DNA of 64,000 nt, taken from NCBI RefSeq assembly GCF_026213295.1, contig NC_079427.1:31871200-31935199 (forward strand), read 5' to 3'. The notes under the pieces were generated by a model, which saw only the letters and a program-made list of their open reading frames with translations, did no database searches and was not told where the DNA came from. This stretch comes from Gadus chalcogrammus (Eukaryota; Chordata; Actinopteri; Gadiformes; Gadidae). Each line of letters opens with the position of its first letter. The stretch's first letter is position 1. Below, in pieces: positions 10,385 to 22,627 of this stretch. The translations under genes and the position numbers were made by a program.

Positions 10385-10482
10385 ATGGCAGTTGAGCACG
10401 GTTAGGTGTGAAAACGGCCAACGGCCACGGCCAGATGGCCTAGTGTGAGTGCACCCTTAGTGTCATTGTAAGTTGTGGGTCA

Positions 10483-11316
10483 ATGCTGAACAACATCTTA
10501 CTGAGGTAAGCTGTGCTGTGGAGGTTGATGGACCTTCTTCCTCATTGTAACTTCCGGCATTGCTCTGTTAGAGAGAAAGAAGTTGCAAGTTGTATTGTGG
10601 AACAATTAACTGAAACCAAAGTTATAAAAAAAAAAAAAGGTGTAAACCTCAACAGGCCACTCTGCATCTTCCCTCTCTGTGGCAGCTGATAAGGTGTCTT
10701 CATCATCCTCCTGTAATGAAACAGAATGTTTGTGTTATATTCTACCCATTATGACAAATCTGTGGAATATTAACAGTACTTATAACAGCATGGAGGTGTG
10801 TTATGGCAGAAGGTTCCACGAGACAGATTACACCATAATCAGTAACTGGTAGAAGATAAAGATTAGACAGTTGATGATTACCCAGAAAGGTGCCCCACCT
10901 AATTACCTTCTTTTTTTTTTACAATAATGTCCCATCAAAATTTTTCAAACTGAGTCACCTTAAAATAGAATGATATCTGAAAGCAACAGCAGCCAATAAC
11001 AAAGAACTGTAGCCTAATGCTACAAGAAAAAAAATCTGTGTGGCAAGTGGTTTCTAAGATGAATGGGTGGCCATTACTGAATGAACACTAGAAAAAGGAT
11101 TAATGTACATGCCATTCATTTGAATAACTTACCTCTTATGTAGGCCCCTGTGTCCTGGGGCGTGGCTGGGTCCGATGAGCACCCCCCAGAGATGTCCTCA
11201 GCAATGGGTCGCCCACTGTTGTGACTGAGGGCCATCTCTTCAGCCTCTGTGAGAGGTGGTGGTGGTGGACCCCCACCTGTTTTGCGTGCCTCTGCCTTTT
11301 TTCTGTTGGCTATAAT
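10483..11316 (-). pseudogene. Harbinger A Myb/SANT-like protein gene, partial
   Basis: Harbinger elements encode a second protein with a Myb/SANT-like domain that binds the ends and escorts transposase. On the minus strand an exon at 11134-11316 reads NRKKAEARKTGGGPPPPPLT and then ALSHNSGRPIAEDISGG, followed by a GTAAGT donor. An exon at 10648-10710 reads EDDEDTLSAATEREDAEWP. A third, at about 10483-10575, holds SYNEEEGPSTSTAQL. The upstream DNA-binding exon is missing because a hAT fragment abuts at 11317. The equivalent in Harbinger B is at 25081-26000. Confidence 0.65.
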
Positions 11317-11317
11317 C

Positions 11318-11990
11318 AGAGGTGTGAAGTAACGAAGTACAAATACTTCGTTACCTTACTTAGGTAGAAATTTTGGGTATCTATACTTTACTGGAGTAAT
11401 TATTTTTCAGCCTACTTTTTACTTCTACTTCTTACATTTTCATACACTTATCTGTACTTTCTACTCCTTACTTTTTTAAAAATGGCCTTGTTACTCCTAT
11501 TTAATTTCGGCTTGTGTTTATTCCGCTGGCGTACAAAAAAACACAAACAAAAAAAAATATCCAGATAATTCACGCCATCGGATAGAGTGAATTTAATTTG
11601 GTTGGATGAGAATATAAACATATACCATTCTGACACCCTATTGGTTTATACGCGATCCATGGCACCTGCGCATGACATAAATCGCGGCACATCCCAGCTA
11701 CGAAATAGCAGACGTAGATGAGCGAAATGTCCCAACCAAGCACCAGTGAGGAGGTTGGTAGCCAAGAAGACCAGCCAACCCTTCTACATCCCTGGCCGTA
11801 CCTGGAAGACATTTTTTAAATGGTTGGATGCAAAAACAACTAAATTCTTACTCGTTACATCTTAAATTCCTGCAGCTAAGCTTGGATACATACATTTACA
11901 TTTCCAATAAAGGCTTTTGATAACATGCCTCTGAAGTTTGACTTTTTGCACAATTCCAATACTGACAGGGAACTAGTCATCGACCCAATC
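11318..11990 (+). mobile_element. Truncated hAT element with the start of its transposase
   Basis: It begins CAGAGGTGTGAAGTAACG, a hAT-like terminus, followed by short repeats of AAGTAC type. The ATG at 11718 opens 33 codons ending LLHPWPYLEDIF, which is the N-terminal lead into the BED-type zinc finger in many fish hAT transposases. A stop at 11817-11819 follows a T6 run, and a shifted frame continues with MVGCKNN. No right end is found, so the rest of the element is lost. Confidence 0.55.
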
Positions 11991-12357
11991 CTGTTTCTTT
12001 GCTCACTGTCTCAACCCTACATCTCAACCCTAACCCTAACCCTTACCCTCATAGCTCATGCTCATTGCTACCCCTAACTGATCCCCTACCAAATGGGACA
12101 ACCCTACCCTGTGACGTCATCATGGCCTCCCCGTGCCCCCTAGCAGATAACCAGACCCCTGTTAATGTTACAAGAGACAGACTGGCTGCCATTGTCTCGG
12201 GCAACGAGCAAGACCCATTGTAAAGATGTTTAACCTGAAATGGTATTTATATTTTGTAATTGGCATGTTTAAATAAAGTATTTTTTTAATACTATTTGTC
12301 CCTCGTAATATACCTTTATTTTGAATGTCACTTAGCTACATGTTAAAGGTGGTATTA

Positions 12358-12839
12358 GGGTGCACTCACACTAGGCCATCTGGCCGTGGCCGTTGGCCGT
12401 CGCAGCTGTGGCCTGGCCACGGAAGGCTCTTGTACATACGTCATCACGTCGTAACACGTCATCACCAAGCGTCCGCTGCATGGACCATAATAAAGTCTGC
12501 CGCCAGTCAGAGTTTTAACAACAATGGACAACAACAAAGAGAACACACCAACAGTTGAACCGCTTGACGCGATGTTTTCCGTTTAATGGGAAAGAAGGCT
12601 CGTCGCCTTTATTATGCCCGTGGTCGTCGCATTGACTATACGTCATCCAGCTCAGGTTGCGTAGCCGTGCGTGTGCGTGTGTCGGCTCATTAGCATCTGT
12701 ACCGTAGCGGCCCGTGCCGTAGCAGCACACCTCTCCCAAGTGGCCAAATTGGCCCGGCCACTCACACTGGCAGATTTGAGCACGGTTAGGTGCTAAAACG
12801 GCCACGGCCACGGCCAGATGGCCTAGTGTGAGTGCACCC
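12358..12839. mobile_element. TTA-target MITE, copy 2, intact
   Basis: 482 bp with inverted GGGTGCACTCACACTAGGCC ends and TTA on both sides (12355-12357 and 12840-12842). It lies in reverse orientation relative to copy 1 (3265-10456) and gives the uninterrupted sequence against which the Gypsy and hAT insertions in copy 1 can be defined. Confidence 0.9.
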
Positions 12840-13312
12840 TTAGATAATAATCGGTTAAGAACAAGAACACTTCAGAAGAAACACTTTATTTAAATAAGAA
12901 ACACTGAACCACACATCTAAAAATACACACACACGCATCTAAAAATACACACACACGCACACCTAAAAATACACACACACACACACACTCTCTCTCAGCT
13001 TTTGAGAGAATGGTGGAGAATCACATCTTCTCCACCATTCCGCCAACTTTGCCTCGCTCTCCTCATGCCTCGTCTGCTCCCTGGCACTCTCCTCTTCTGG
13101 GGTGGTGGAAGAGGTGCCTGGGGTGGAGGAGCATGAGGGAGAGGTGGGGGGGGGGGCTGGTGGCAGTGGACTCAACGAAGTCCTGAAAGAAAACGAATAA
13201 GAAGGAATTAGGAATTATACGCCAGAACTGGGTGATATGGCCATATGTTATGTACAATATATAATAGCTATGTACACAATATAGTACTGCCAAAAAATAC
13301 ATTGATTAACCA

Positions 13313-13455
13313 TGTTATATTACTAATATAATATAATATATTAGTATACATAATAATACTTATAGAATATTACTAATATAATATGATATATTAGTATATA
13401 TAATATTACTTATAGAATATTACTAATATAATATAATATATTAGTATAAAGCTTA
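13313..13455. repeat. AT-rich tandem repeat
   Basis: About 2.3 copies of a 60-65-bp unit containing TATTACTAATATAATATA. No function visible. Confidence 0.85.
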
Positions 13456-13488
13456 TTTTTAACCTGGAGTCACTAGAACATGGAAGAT

Positions 13489-13640
13489 CTGGATATCATA
13501 CGACATGATATCCAGCCCGGTCGTATGCAGCCCGGCCGAGAACCGGGGTCGGGCGGCCCGCGAAAGTCGGCCGCGGACTTTTGCGGTCTTCCGAGAGTCC
13601 GCGGCCGGGCTTCGAAGCCCGCGGCCGGCCTGCAGAGTAT
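13489..13640. repeat. GC-rich cluster of short palindromes
   Basis: An AT-rich neighbourhood is broken by about 150 bp dense in CCGCGG and CGGCCG. It starts with an inverted GGATATCA...TGATATCC pair and ends with the palindrome CGGGCTTCGAAGCCCG. CpG is not depleted. Origin unclear. Confidence 0.6.
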
Positions 13641-14382
13641 AATTAATAAAATAATTACTAGTTAATTACAGAGAAAACACTTACATTTGTGTTTTTCCAA
13701 TCCTGTCGCATCTTTTCGCCCTCCATCTTGTCTAGGATATTTCTTGATTTTCCGTTTTCTCGCAAGGTATTGTGGGAGCAAGTCAGAACTGAAGCGCTTT
13801 GAGTGTTTCCATCGAAAATCTCAATTTTGAGGGGATGTTAGCCCCTACCCCTTAAGCTACCTTTAAACTGGTATTGGGACATGGCTCCACGGCGCGTGAA
13901 CACGCAACAGCGAGGGTTAGGGCTGAGATTTTGAAGCGAGCCAAGTAATGGGATTCAATCATGTCTTCTGCTCCATGAAACACATGTTAATGCTCAGTAG
14001 TACACATATATGGTTCTTTAATGTATTTGCATTGTACTAATATGCGTTCATTTTCAATGGGCATAAATGTCTGAAACAGGTGCATCCCAATTTTTTCAAC
14101 ATTAACATTATAGTCATTAGATGGCCTTTAGAAAAATGTTTTTTGGGGCTTGTTAGTACTTGTTGCCATGGTGAATCATGTTATCTGTGTTCCATGATGA
14201 GGGCTTTTTATATCCTCATGCACGAGCCTCACTCAGAGTTACCTTGACTCAGAGTTGATTGAACTAAGCGTTATCACCTGTTCTGAAATCGAAAATTCAG
14301 AGTTTTACAGCTCAGAGTTGGTCAACCTAGAGTTAAGGTTTTAACTTAGAGTTTGTTAAACCAGCTTTCTGAAACGGGCCCC

Positions 14383-14809
14383 GACGTGGCTGGATTAACA
14401 AATGCCTTTCTTTCAACAAGGAACTCTCTGTAGCCAATCAGATGTCTCCCTCGTTTTCAGCCAATCACATGACTGCAGTGACTAGGTTCTTACATTGTCG
14501 GTGCCGTTTACTACTTTAACGGCACCGACAATCCCAAAACCCAGTCGAAACTAGATGGGAAAAGTGTGTAGCTCAAAACGTGACGCAGCATTTACTTCTT
14601 CGCCACCTAGAGATTTTTATGTACGATCATTCAAAAAGCCCATGTTATTTATTTCCCATAGACATTTGACCAAGGGAACCGGGAGGCTCGGAGGCTGGAC
14701 TCAGAGGTCGGAACTGCAGTCATGTGGTTGGCTGAAAACGAGGGAGGCATCTGATTGGCTACAGAGAGGTCCTTGTTGAAAAAAATGCATTTGTGAATCT
14801 ATCGACGTC
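14383..14809. mobile_element. Foldback MITE with about 100-bp inverted ends
   Basis: 14383-14481 pairs with 14718-14809 (both outer edges read GACGT; inner edges read GACTGCAGT and ACTGCAGTC). In the middle a hairpin at 14494-14532 has a 15-bp perfect stem, ATTGTCGGTGCCGTT. It sits exactly between Harbinger A and Harbinger B. Confidence 0.75.
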
Positions 14810-16852
14810 AGAGGGGTGTTCCACAAAGCCGGTTTTATCACATAACTGGGTAAGTTAACCCAGGGTTTGCGGTAACCCTAGGTTTTCCGTTCCAAAAGGA
14901 ACACGGTATGTTAGTTGCTATAGAAACATATGCTCTGAATCAAACCTGGTCGGAGCAGGTTTTGCGCAGGTTAAGTTTAAAGATAACCCGGTTTTGCTCA
15001 GGGTATTTAAACCCGCGTTCACCACAGCTTTTACGTGATCACAATGGCATGCCCTTTTGACAAGAGGCTGGTTGATATCGGAGCGCAAATAATTCGTGCA
15101 ATTCACAGAGAGAGATTAATCAGACCACGGCTCGATATTGTCCTTTCCAGAGGACTTTTTGCTGGAGAGATATCGTTTTTCACATGATACTTTGCTATAT
15201 TTAAATAACCTTCTCCAACCCCACATTGCAAATGTTACCAATCGTGGATCTGCCCTCAGCCCTTCAGCAACAATTTGCACAGCTCTGGTTTTTTTGCGAC
15301 AGGAAGCTTTTTATACAGTGTAGGAGATGCTGAGCACATAGGCAAAGCCACGGTCTGCCGCTCAGTACGTAAAGTTTGTCTTGCGCTGAAGTGGTTGTTG
15401 CGTAACTTCATCGTTTTTCCAGGCCATAAACCCACGAGACGCATGAAAAGGGAGTTTCACCAACTTGCAGGTCAGCATTATCTACTTTACGTGTTCCCAA
15501 ATGGCACCGAAATGATCCTTGTTGACTTTTCATCTGGGTGTTGTATTTCAGGATTTCCAAATGTAATTGGGTGCATTGATGGCACACAAGTGCCCATACT
15601 GGCCCCATCTATAAATGAGGCTGATTATGTGAACAGGAAAGGCTATCACAGTATAAATGCTCAGGTAAGTGTACACTGCCTATATTGGCTATTTCCAATA
15701 TCTCCATGGCTGTCAATCTTTTTTTTTTTATCACTAGATTATACAACCCGGTCTCACGAAAATACGTGACACTGTCACGTTATTTAATCTATTGAAACGT
15801 GATCAGGGACACGTATTTTCAAATTTTTCGTGTCAAAAAGCACAAATTTTAAACCCATGTATTTCAATTGGGAGTATTTTTCGTGTCATAAGCACGACTT
15901 CCAAACTAAGGTTCTGTCCGGGAGCGTTCTCCCTAATGTCCCTTAAGGAGCTCCGTACAGAACATTTATTGTTAAAAATTGTCTGTGATAACTAACAATA
16001 TGACAGCTTTTGGCCACCCGTTTCTACTTAAACTTGTCTGTGAACAATATGACAGCTTTAGGCCACCCGTTTCTACTTTCACCTTTGATTCTGAGAAATT
16101 GTGACAATTCACGGATAGGCCTATATTAAATGCAGGTGCGCTGCTCAGGCAAACCGCGAAGGAAAAAAGGGTAGCTGCTTCATCTGTTCTTTTTAGAATT
16201 GTATGTCTTGAAGTTTTGATCTAGCCATAGATCTATTGTCTTGTTTTTAGCTATGTGAATGGAAGTCCGCGTCGATGCCTCGCAAGTCCAGTGTCGCGAG
16301 CGGACGTGACATCTAGAAATCATACCGTATAATAATGGGTTATCATTAATATTGATGTGTAGGGGTTGATTATAACTCGTGAATAATATTGTTTATACCA
16401 CAGTCTGGGGGAATACTCGTATTCTGATTGGCTGCAGGGTGTGTATTATCTTCTGATATAGGCCTACAGACACCTGCTAAGTAGTTCCAGTCAGTGTTTA
16501 GATTCTCTGCCCGAGCCCGACACGACCCGACCCGCGGGCCGGGTCGGGCCGATATTTCCCACCACTATCCTCGGGCCGGGCCTTTGATCGAGCGTTTTTA
16601 TTTTTATTTTATCATTGGTTTATTAGCCTAATCTGAGGAGAAATCTATGCCATAAACAGAAATATTATAGGTCTTTATTACACTAGTCTTCTCAATGCCG
16701 TGGAACGCTCCGTTCACTTGCATGGGTCCGGTGACTTGTCAACCCCTCTGCTGATCAACACTACGAATGCTGGTAACGAATAAATTGTAAAAAAAAGACA
16801 CAGCATGTGAAGTTATTTTTTCGTTTTGGCAGTAGCCGTGTAATAAGCGGGC

Positions 16853-16992
16853 TAATGTATAGAACGTCGCCGGTCAATATCGAAAATAAGACCCTTCAGG
16901 GCGAAGCAAGACATCTTCGCTGCGCGTCGGTGTACTGTTCGCCCTGGTGGGGCTTATTTTCCCGATAATGACCGGCGTTCTATGCATTATCC
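16853..16992. repeat. Palindromic MITE inside the left arm
   Basis: About 140 bp with imperfect inverted ends (TATAGAACG...CGTTCTATG) and an inner pair AGGGCGAAGC/GTTCGCCCT. The same unit in the right arm is at about 23197-23337, so it was present before the arm duplication. Confidence 0.7.
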
Positions 16993-17559
16993 CTTACATA
17001 TATATTTAGCGGAGTAGACTAAATGTGAACAAAGTTACATATGTATTAAAAAAAATTTGGGTTGAAATCGGGCTCGGGCTCATAATTACAGTTAATCTGT
17101 CGGGGCGGGCTCGGACAGAACGTGCACGGGCTCGGGCTTGGTTTTCTTTATTAATCGAATGGGAAATGCAATAGGCCTATTTTAGGACCGAATCACCGTT
17201 AAACTTGTTTCTAATAACATTTCTAGCTTGAAATATACTTTTTACTTGCATAATCTTTAGTCAGTGATTACGTCTGATCTTTAGTTTTATAGTTATTAGG
17301 ACGATTTTATCGGCTCGCTCGCATGTTTCAACGACGTCAGGTTGCTAGGGACGCTGCTTTTTGCTAAACTAGCAGCTCACGTGTTTCCTGCGTTTGTGTT
17401 ATTAAACCGTTACTTTATGTAGCCTAACTTTTAATGATATCATCTTGTTAGAAACACGTATATCTGAGAGCCAACCCAGTCGCCAAAAGCATACGTAGAC
17501 AGTGTACGTTTTCGTGAACACTGGATTACGTTGCATTTCAACATAAAATAGCGTGTTAT

Positions 17560-17573
<14 letters not shown>

Positions 17574-17636
<63 letters not shown>
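17574..17636. repeat. CA microsatellite in the left arm
   Basis: Uninterrupted AC dinucleotides. The mirror tract GT is at 22539-22622 with a different length. Confidence 0.95.
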
Positions 17637-17638
<2 letters not shown>

Positions 17639-19342
17639 GCATTTCGCTGCTAAAACAACAACAACAGATATTCCCTCAATTATTATTACTTTCAAAACGT
17701 TGGCCAAGGTGGAATATCCTTTTTATTTGGGCTGCTTCTAGGACATTTTGGGTGGATTTTGAACGGTATGTGGGCAGGACGTTTTTTGCAGGACCTGGCA
17801 ACCCTGCGCTGTTGCCCGAGGTGCAGAAATGCTCCGGAACAGATCTGGATCCACTATGGCCAAAAGACTTGTATGCCCCCCCCCCCCCCCCCTTAAATAA
17901 ATTCTATGGCAGAATAAAGAATAAATTCATGCATTATCATTCAACTTGAACATGTGCTTTTACAGTATAGCGTGGTGGAGGGGTGACGTATGTTGGCCAA
18001 CCCGGAAGTGAGCGTCGCCCTGGTTTCCCTTGACAAAAAGCCAACAGGTTTTTCCATTGGATTTTGGATTATTGCAGAAAAATTAGCATCTTTGAAGCAC
18101 CTCCTCAAAAACTGAAAATAAATAAATAAATAAAAATATCTGTGCTCCAAAGAACGAAATGTAAACCCATGCAAATAAATACTTCATGTTCATAATAATT
18201 TAAATATCATTAATCTGATATTTAGTGTGTAGAGTGGTATTCTATTTTTTTCAACGGGGCTGCATCCAGTCACTTGACCGTCATGGTTACTATGGTGGTT
18301 GCTATCGACCGCCCCCTCTAATCCTTACATGGTTCTAAAAACCACGCGGCAAAGGAGCTGCTGTCCATTGTGTTGTTTTTTTCGTAAACTAGGGTCCGAT
18401 GGTTAAAAAATAGACAGATATTCCAAGGTATCCTTAAAAGGCAGCTTGGATGTTTTTATTTTGTGCAGTTTAGACTTCTTCTATAACCTATTTTTGAAAG
18501 CAAAACACCAAGCTCATTGATTTAACGAGGCAGGGTTATTTGAAACAATTTATTAAATAAATATTTATGAGAGGTCATTCCTTCTCCTGAGTTTGCTTCC
18601 TATTTATGTCTAGTGTACAACCCTACTGTCCACAAGCATCACCCCCCCCCTCCCCATATGGATTTGGAGAATTGCTGCCACATCCCAGTGGTGGAGGTAT
18701 CATATATATGAAAGAGGGCATTCAATTATACTACAATGATCAATTAGGAGGCCGAAGGCCTAAAGGAAGTGATGCAATAGGTGACTGAGTCGACAACATT
18801 TAAGTAAGCCTTGGGGTCTCTTATATATCAAAGGGGGTCTCAAAGGACGCATATACGCTTCAACCTGTGGCTTACAGGAAATGACTCAGCAAGTGCTCCA
18901 TCTCGTTGCACATTTCACCCAGCGGCTCGCTTGCAAGATTTTGGCCGGAAGTTCTTCCCAGACCTACACCGTAGCCATCCAACCTGCATATCTGAGAATC
19001 AGGCCTCTCTTTAATAATGACAAAAAGTTATGAGAGAAATACACATAAACTTTTGTTGTCTCATAAGCGGCGTGGTGCCGGCTCCTTTTGACCTTTTGAC
19101 CCCAGACTTCTGAGGGAATAGCTGAATCAATTCATTAGTCAATCAGAAGTATGTAAATATCTTCCCAGTGGCGGACAAGGTGTCCTTCAACATCTACGCT
19201 TCCAGGCGATTGCAACGGTGCCACACATGAGCATATTCGAACATGTTTAATTGTAGTAATTAGCTGTCGAAATTGGAGGCCTTAATCAATAATGAGCAGC
19301 TATTGATTTACTTCCCGATAGAAATTTGTGACAAATGACATG

Positions 19343-20765
19343 TTATTTAGCATCTACACGTTGCGTTGAGTCCAATGACACCAAGCATGACACTCTAGCA
19401 AATGGTAACATGTATTTTACATGGTACATATGGTCTAGGACATGATCTCGGTGTGGCAAGAGGGCGAGCTTGATCTCATTGGACTCAGCTTAACGTGTAG
19501 ATGCTAAAGCGGCTGCAGCAGAAGTGTTGAGACGAAAGATGACATCAAGACATTTGTAGAATATTCCGATTCACATTATGATTCTTCGTCATAACTATCC
19601 GACCAAACATCCTTCACATTCACTGAGCGAAGATTATGAAAGTCCAGGCCCCCCCTTCCTGCACTCGGGGTCCGACTGGGCCAAGTTTCGGGCAGGAAGG
19701 GCCCTCGGGGTCCGACCGTGCCAAGTTTCGGTGCAGGGGTCCCAGTTAGGCCCTAGAATAAGGTATTCAAATTTCAGGGCGGTAGGACCTTCCTATCTCA
19801 AAAATTGTTTTTCGCCCACATTCTGGACCATTAGGTCTTGCAGGCAACACTTCTGAGGGGCTTTGTCCAAATGACAGTCCATTTGGGAAAACCTTTTTTC
19901 TCTAAGGGCTAGAACTCCAAATCTCGGATATGTTGTTCTCTGGGCCCCGGGAAATGTGTGTTAACATTTCAGTATCCCTAGCTATCTCGAAAAGGCCGGA
20001 AAAGGGGCGTGACCTCCAACAGTACAGTAAATGTACATAAGACAGAGGTTAGTTTCTAGTCCCCATTTTTTGTGGGATGGATGTGTACATTTGTGGCTTA
20101 AGGTGTGTAGACACAGCTGGCCTGTGGCCACGTTTTTGAAGTCTGGGGTCAAAAGGTCAAAAGGAGCCGGCACCACGCCGCTTATGAGATAACAAAAAGT
20201 TCATGTGTATTTCTCTCATAACTTTTTGTCACTATTAAAGAGAGGCCTGATTCTAAGATATGCATGTTGGATGGCTAGGGTGTAGGTCTGGGAAGAACTT
20301 CAGGCCAAAATCATGCAAGCGAGCCGCTGGGTGCAGGTGCAACGAGATGGAGGGGGGCCTGGACTTTCATAATCTTCGCTCGGTGAATGTGAAGGATGTT
20401 TGGTCGGATAGTTATGACGAAGAATCATAATGTGAATCGGAATATTCTATAAATGTCTTGATATCATCTTTCGTCTCAACACTTCTGCTGCAGCCGCTTA
20501 AAGTCTCACTCCGAGAACCTTAAAATATGAATCAATCCATTAGAAGTATGAAAATATCTTCCCGGAGGCGTAACGGGGCAAACAAGGTGTCCTTTGACAT
20601 CTACGTTTCGAGGCGATTGCAACAGTGCCACACATGATCATATTTGAATATGTTTCGGGGTAGTAATTAGCTATCGATTTTGGCGGCCTTTATCAATAAT
20701 GACCAGCTATAGATTTGCTTCCCGATGGAGATTTTTGACAAATTACATGTTATTTAGCATCTACA
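19343..20765. repeat. Centre of the giant element, itself built of repeats
   Basis: A MITE-like unit with inverted TAGCATCTACACGTT ends lies at 19348-19507. 19515-19650 pairs with 20350-20500. 20130-20330 is a third, diverged inverted copy of the arm segment near 18930-19120. 20510-20765 is a diverged direct repeat of 19105-19360. The unpaired loop is about 19660-20125 and has no coding signal. Confidence 0.75.
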
Positions 20766-22535
20766 CATGTCATTTGTCACAAATTTCTATCGGGAAGTAA
20801 ATCAATAGCTGCTCATTATTGATTAAGGCCTCCAATTTCGACAGCTAATTACTACCATTAAACATGTTTGAATATGCTCATGTGTGGCACCGTTGCAATT
20901 GCCTGGAAGCGTAGACGTTGAAGGACACCTTGTCCGCCCTCTTACGCCACCGGGAAGATATTTACATACTTATGATTGACAAATGAATTGATTCAGCTAT
21001 TCCCTCAGAAGTCAGGGGTCAAAAGGTCAAAAGGAGCCGGCACCACGCCGCTTATGAGACAACAAAAGTTTATGTGTATTTCTCTCATAACTTTTTGTCA
21101 TTATTAAAGAGAGGCCTGATTCTCAGATATGCAGGTTGGATGGCTACGGTGTAGGTCTGGGAAGAACTTCAGGCCAAAATCTTGCAAGGGAGCCGCTGGG
21201 TGAAATGTGCAACGAGATGGAGCACTTGCTGAGTCATTTCCTGTAAGCCATAGGTTGAAGCGTATATGCGTCCTTTGAGACCCCCTTTGATATATAAGAG
21301 ACCCCAAGGCTTACTTAAATGTTGTCGACTCAGTCACCTATTGCATCACTTCCTTTAGGCCTTCGGCCTCCTAATTGATCATTGTAGTATAATTGAATGC
21401 CCTCTTTCATATATATGATACCTCCACCACTGGGACGTGGCAGGAATTCTCCAAATCCATATGGGGAGGGGGGGGGGGGGTGATGCTTGTGGACAGTAGG
21501 GTTGTACACTAGACATAAATAGGAAGCAAACTCAGGAGAAGGAATGACCTCTCATAAATATTTATTTAATAAATTGTTTCAAATAACCCTGCCTCGTTAA
21601 ATCAATGAGCTTGGTGTTTTGCTTTCCAAAATAGGTTATAGAAGAAGTCTAAACTGCACAAAATAAAAACATCCAAGCTGCCTTTTAAGGAAATCTTGGA
21701 ATATCTGTCTATTTTTTAACCACCGGACCCTAGTTTACGACAAAAAACAACACAATGGACGGCAGCTCCTTTGGCGCGTGGTTTTTAGAACCATGTAAGG
21801 ATTAGAGGGGGCGGTCGATAGCAACCACCATAGCAACCATGACGGTCAAGTGACTGGATGCAGCCCCGTTGAAAAAAATAGAATACCACTCTACACACTA
21901 AATATCAGATTAATGATATTTAAATTATTATGAACATGAAGTCTTTATTTGCATGGGTTTACATTTGTTCTGTGTAGCATGGAAAAATCGGAGAAACACT
22001 CCCATTCAGAATGCATTGGTTTACATTTCATTCTTTGGAGCACAGATATTTTTATTTATTTATTTATTTTCAGTTTTTGAGGAGGTGCTTCAAAGATGCT
22101 AATTTTTCTGCAAAAATCCAATGGAAAAACCTGTTGGCTTTTTGTCAAGGGAAACCAGGGCGACGCTCACTTCCGGGTTGGCCAACATACGTCACCCCTC
22201 CACCACGCTATACTGTAAAAGCACATGTTCAAGTTGAATGATAATGCATGAATTTATTCTTTATTCTGCCATAGAATTTATTTAAGGAGGGGGGGGGGGC
22301 ATACAAGTCTTTTGGCCATAGTGGATCCAGATCTGTTCCGGAGCATTTCTGCACCTCGGGCAACAGCGCAGGGTTGCCAGGTCCTGCAAAAACGTCCTGC
22401 CCACATACCGTTCAAAATCCACCCAAAATGTCCTAGAAGCAGCCCAAATAAAAAGGATATTCCACCTTGGCCAACGTTTTGAAAGTAATAATAATTGAGG
22501 GAATATCTGTTGTTGTTGTTTTAGCAGCGAAATGC

Positions 22536-22627
<92 letters not shown>

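Larger units (their letters stand above)
3265..10456. mobile_element. TTA-target MITE, copy 1, inflated by nested insertions
   Basis: The ends are perfect inverted repeats (GGGTGCACTCACACTAGGCC and its complement), flanked by TTA at 3262-3264 and 10457-10459. The 3-bp duplication fits PIF/Harbinger-type non-autonomous elements. The element's own sequence is only 3265-3678, 9227-9344 and 10393-10456, and closely matches the intact 482-bp copy at 12358-12839. The rest is a Gypsy retrotransposon (3679-9226) and a hAT MITE (9345-10384). No transposase is encoded by it. Confidence 0.85.
12965..13724 (-). other. Two exon-like segments of unknown identity
   Basis: On the minus strand a short frame near 13724-13686 starts MEGEKMRQDWKNTN and meets a GTAAGTG donor. 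Downstream, after a pyrimidine tract and AG, about 70 codons (13178-12965) read through DFVEST, a Pro/Ser/Thr-rich run and HEESEAKLAEWWRRC before a CA repeat. It may be a displaced exon of a Harbinger accessory gene or chance. I do not recognise a domain. Confidence 0.25.
938..14382 (+). mobile_element. PIF/Harbinger element A, heavily interrupted
   Basis: The ends carry inverted repeats: CCCGTTTCAGAAAGC at the left (939-953) and its complement GCTTTCTGAAACGGG at the right (14364-14378). Subterminal runs of short CTCAGAGTT/AACTC motifs (960-1075 and 14230-14355) mirror each other. It encodes the two proteins expected of the superfamily: a spliced DDE transposase on the plus strand (1165-2941) and a Myb/SANT-like protein on the minus strand (10483-11316). 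Insertions inside it are an L2 fragment, two TTA-target MITEs (3265-10456 and 12358-12839) and a hAT fragment (11318-11990). The left terminus is shorter than the right one, and no clear target duplication is visible. Confidence 0.8.
15744..19342 (+). repeat. Left arm of the giant inverted repeat
   Basis: 3599 bp. From the outer end: the terminal repeat with an ACGTGACACTGTCACGT palindrome at 15764-15780; two tandem copies of an AACAATATGACAGCTTT unit at about 15996-16076; a GC-rich stretch of CGGGTCGGGC type near 16510-16580; a palindromic MITE (16853-16992); a second GC-rich stretch near 17070-17135; a CA tract (17574-17636); a C tract (17877-17892); then AT-rich DNA and a segment (18811-19120) present again in the centre. 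Each occurs in mirror order in the right arm. Open frames here (for example 17752-17949) have no recognisable domain. Confidence 0.85.

Noticed and set aside
12020..12050. AACCCT-like units suggesting interstitial telomere sequence
   Set aside because: Only about three imperfect units, too short to be distinguished from chance.
11999..12223. 74-codon Pro/Leu/Asn-rich frame
   Set aside because: Driven by short CCCTAA-like repeats. No domain and no splice context.
17402..17741. Open frames of Cys-Val or His-Thr repeats
   Set aside because: They are translations of the CA/GT microsatellite. The same holds at 22532, 31295 and 31520.
17752..17949. Open frame conserved in both arms of the giant inverted repeat
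   Set aside because: Conservation follows from the arm duplication. It has no domain, and it runs through a C tract and ends soon after.
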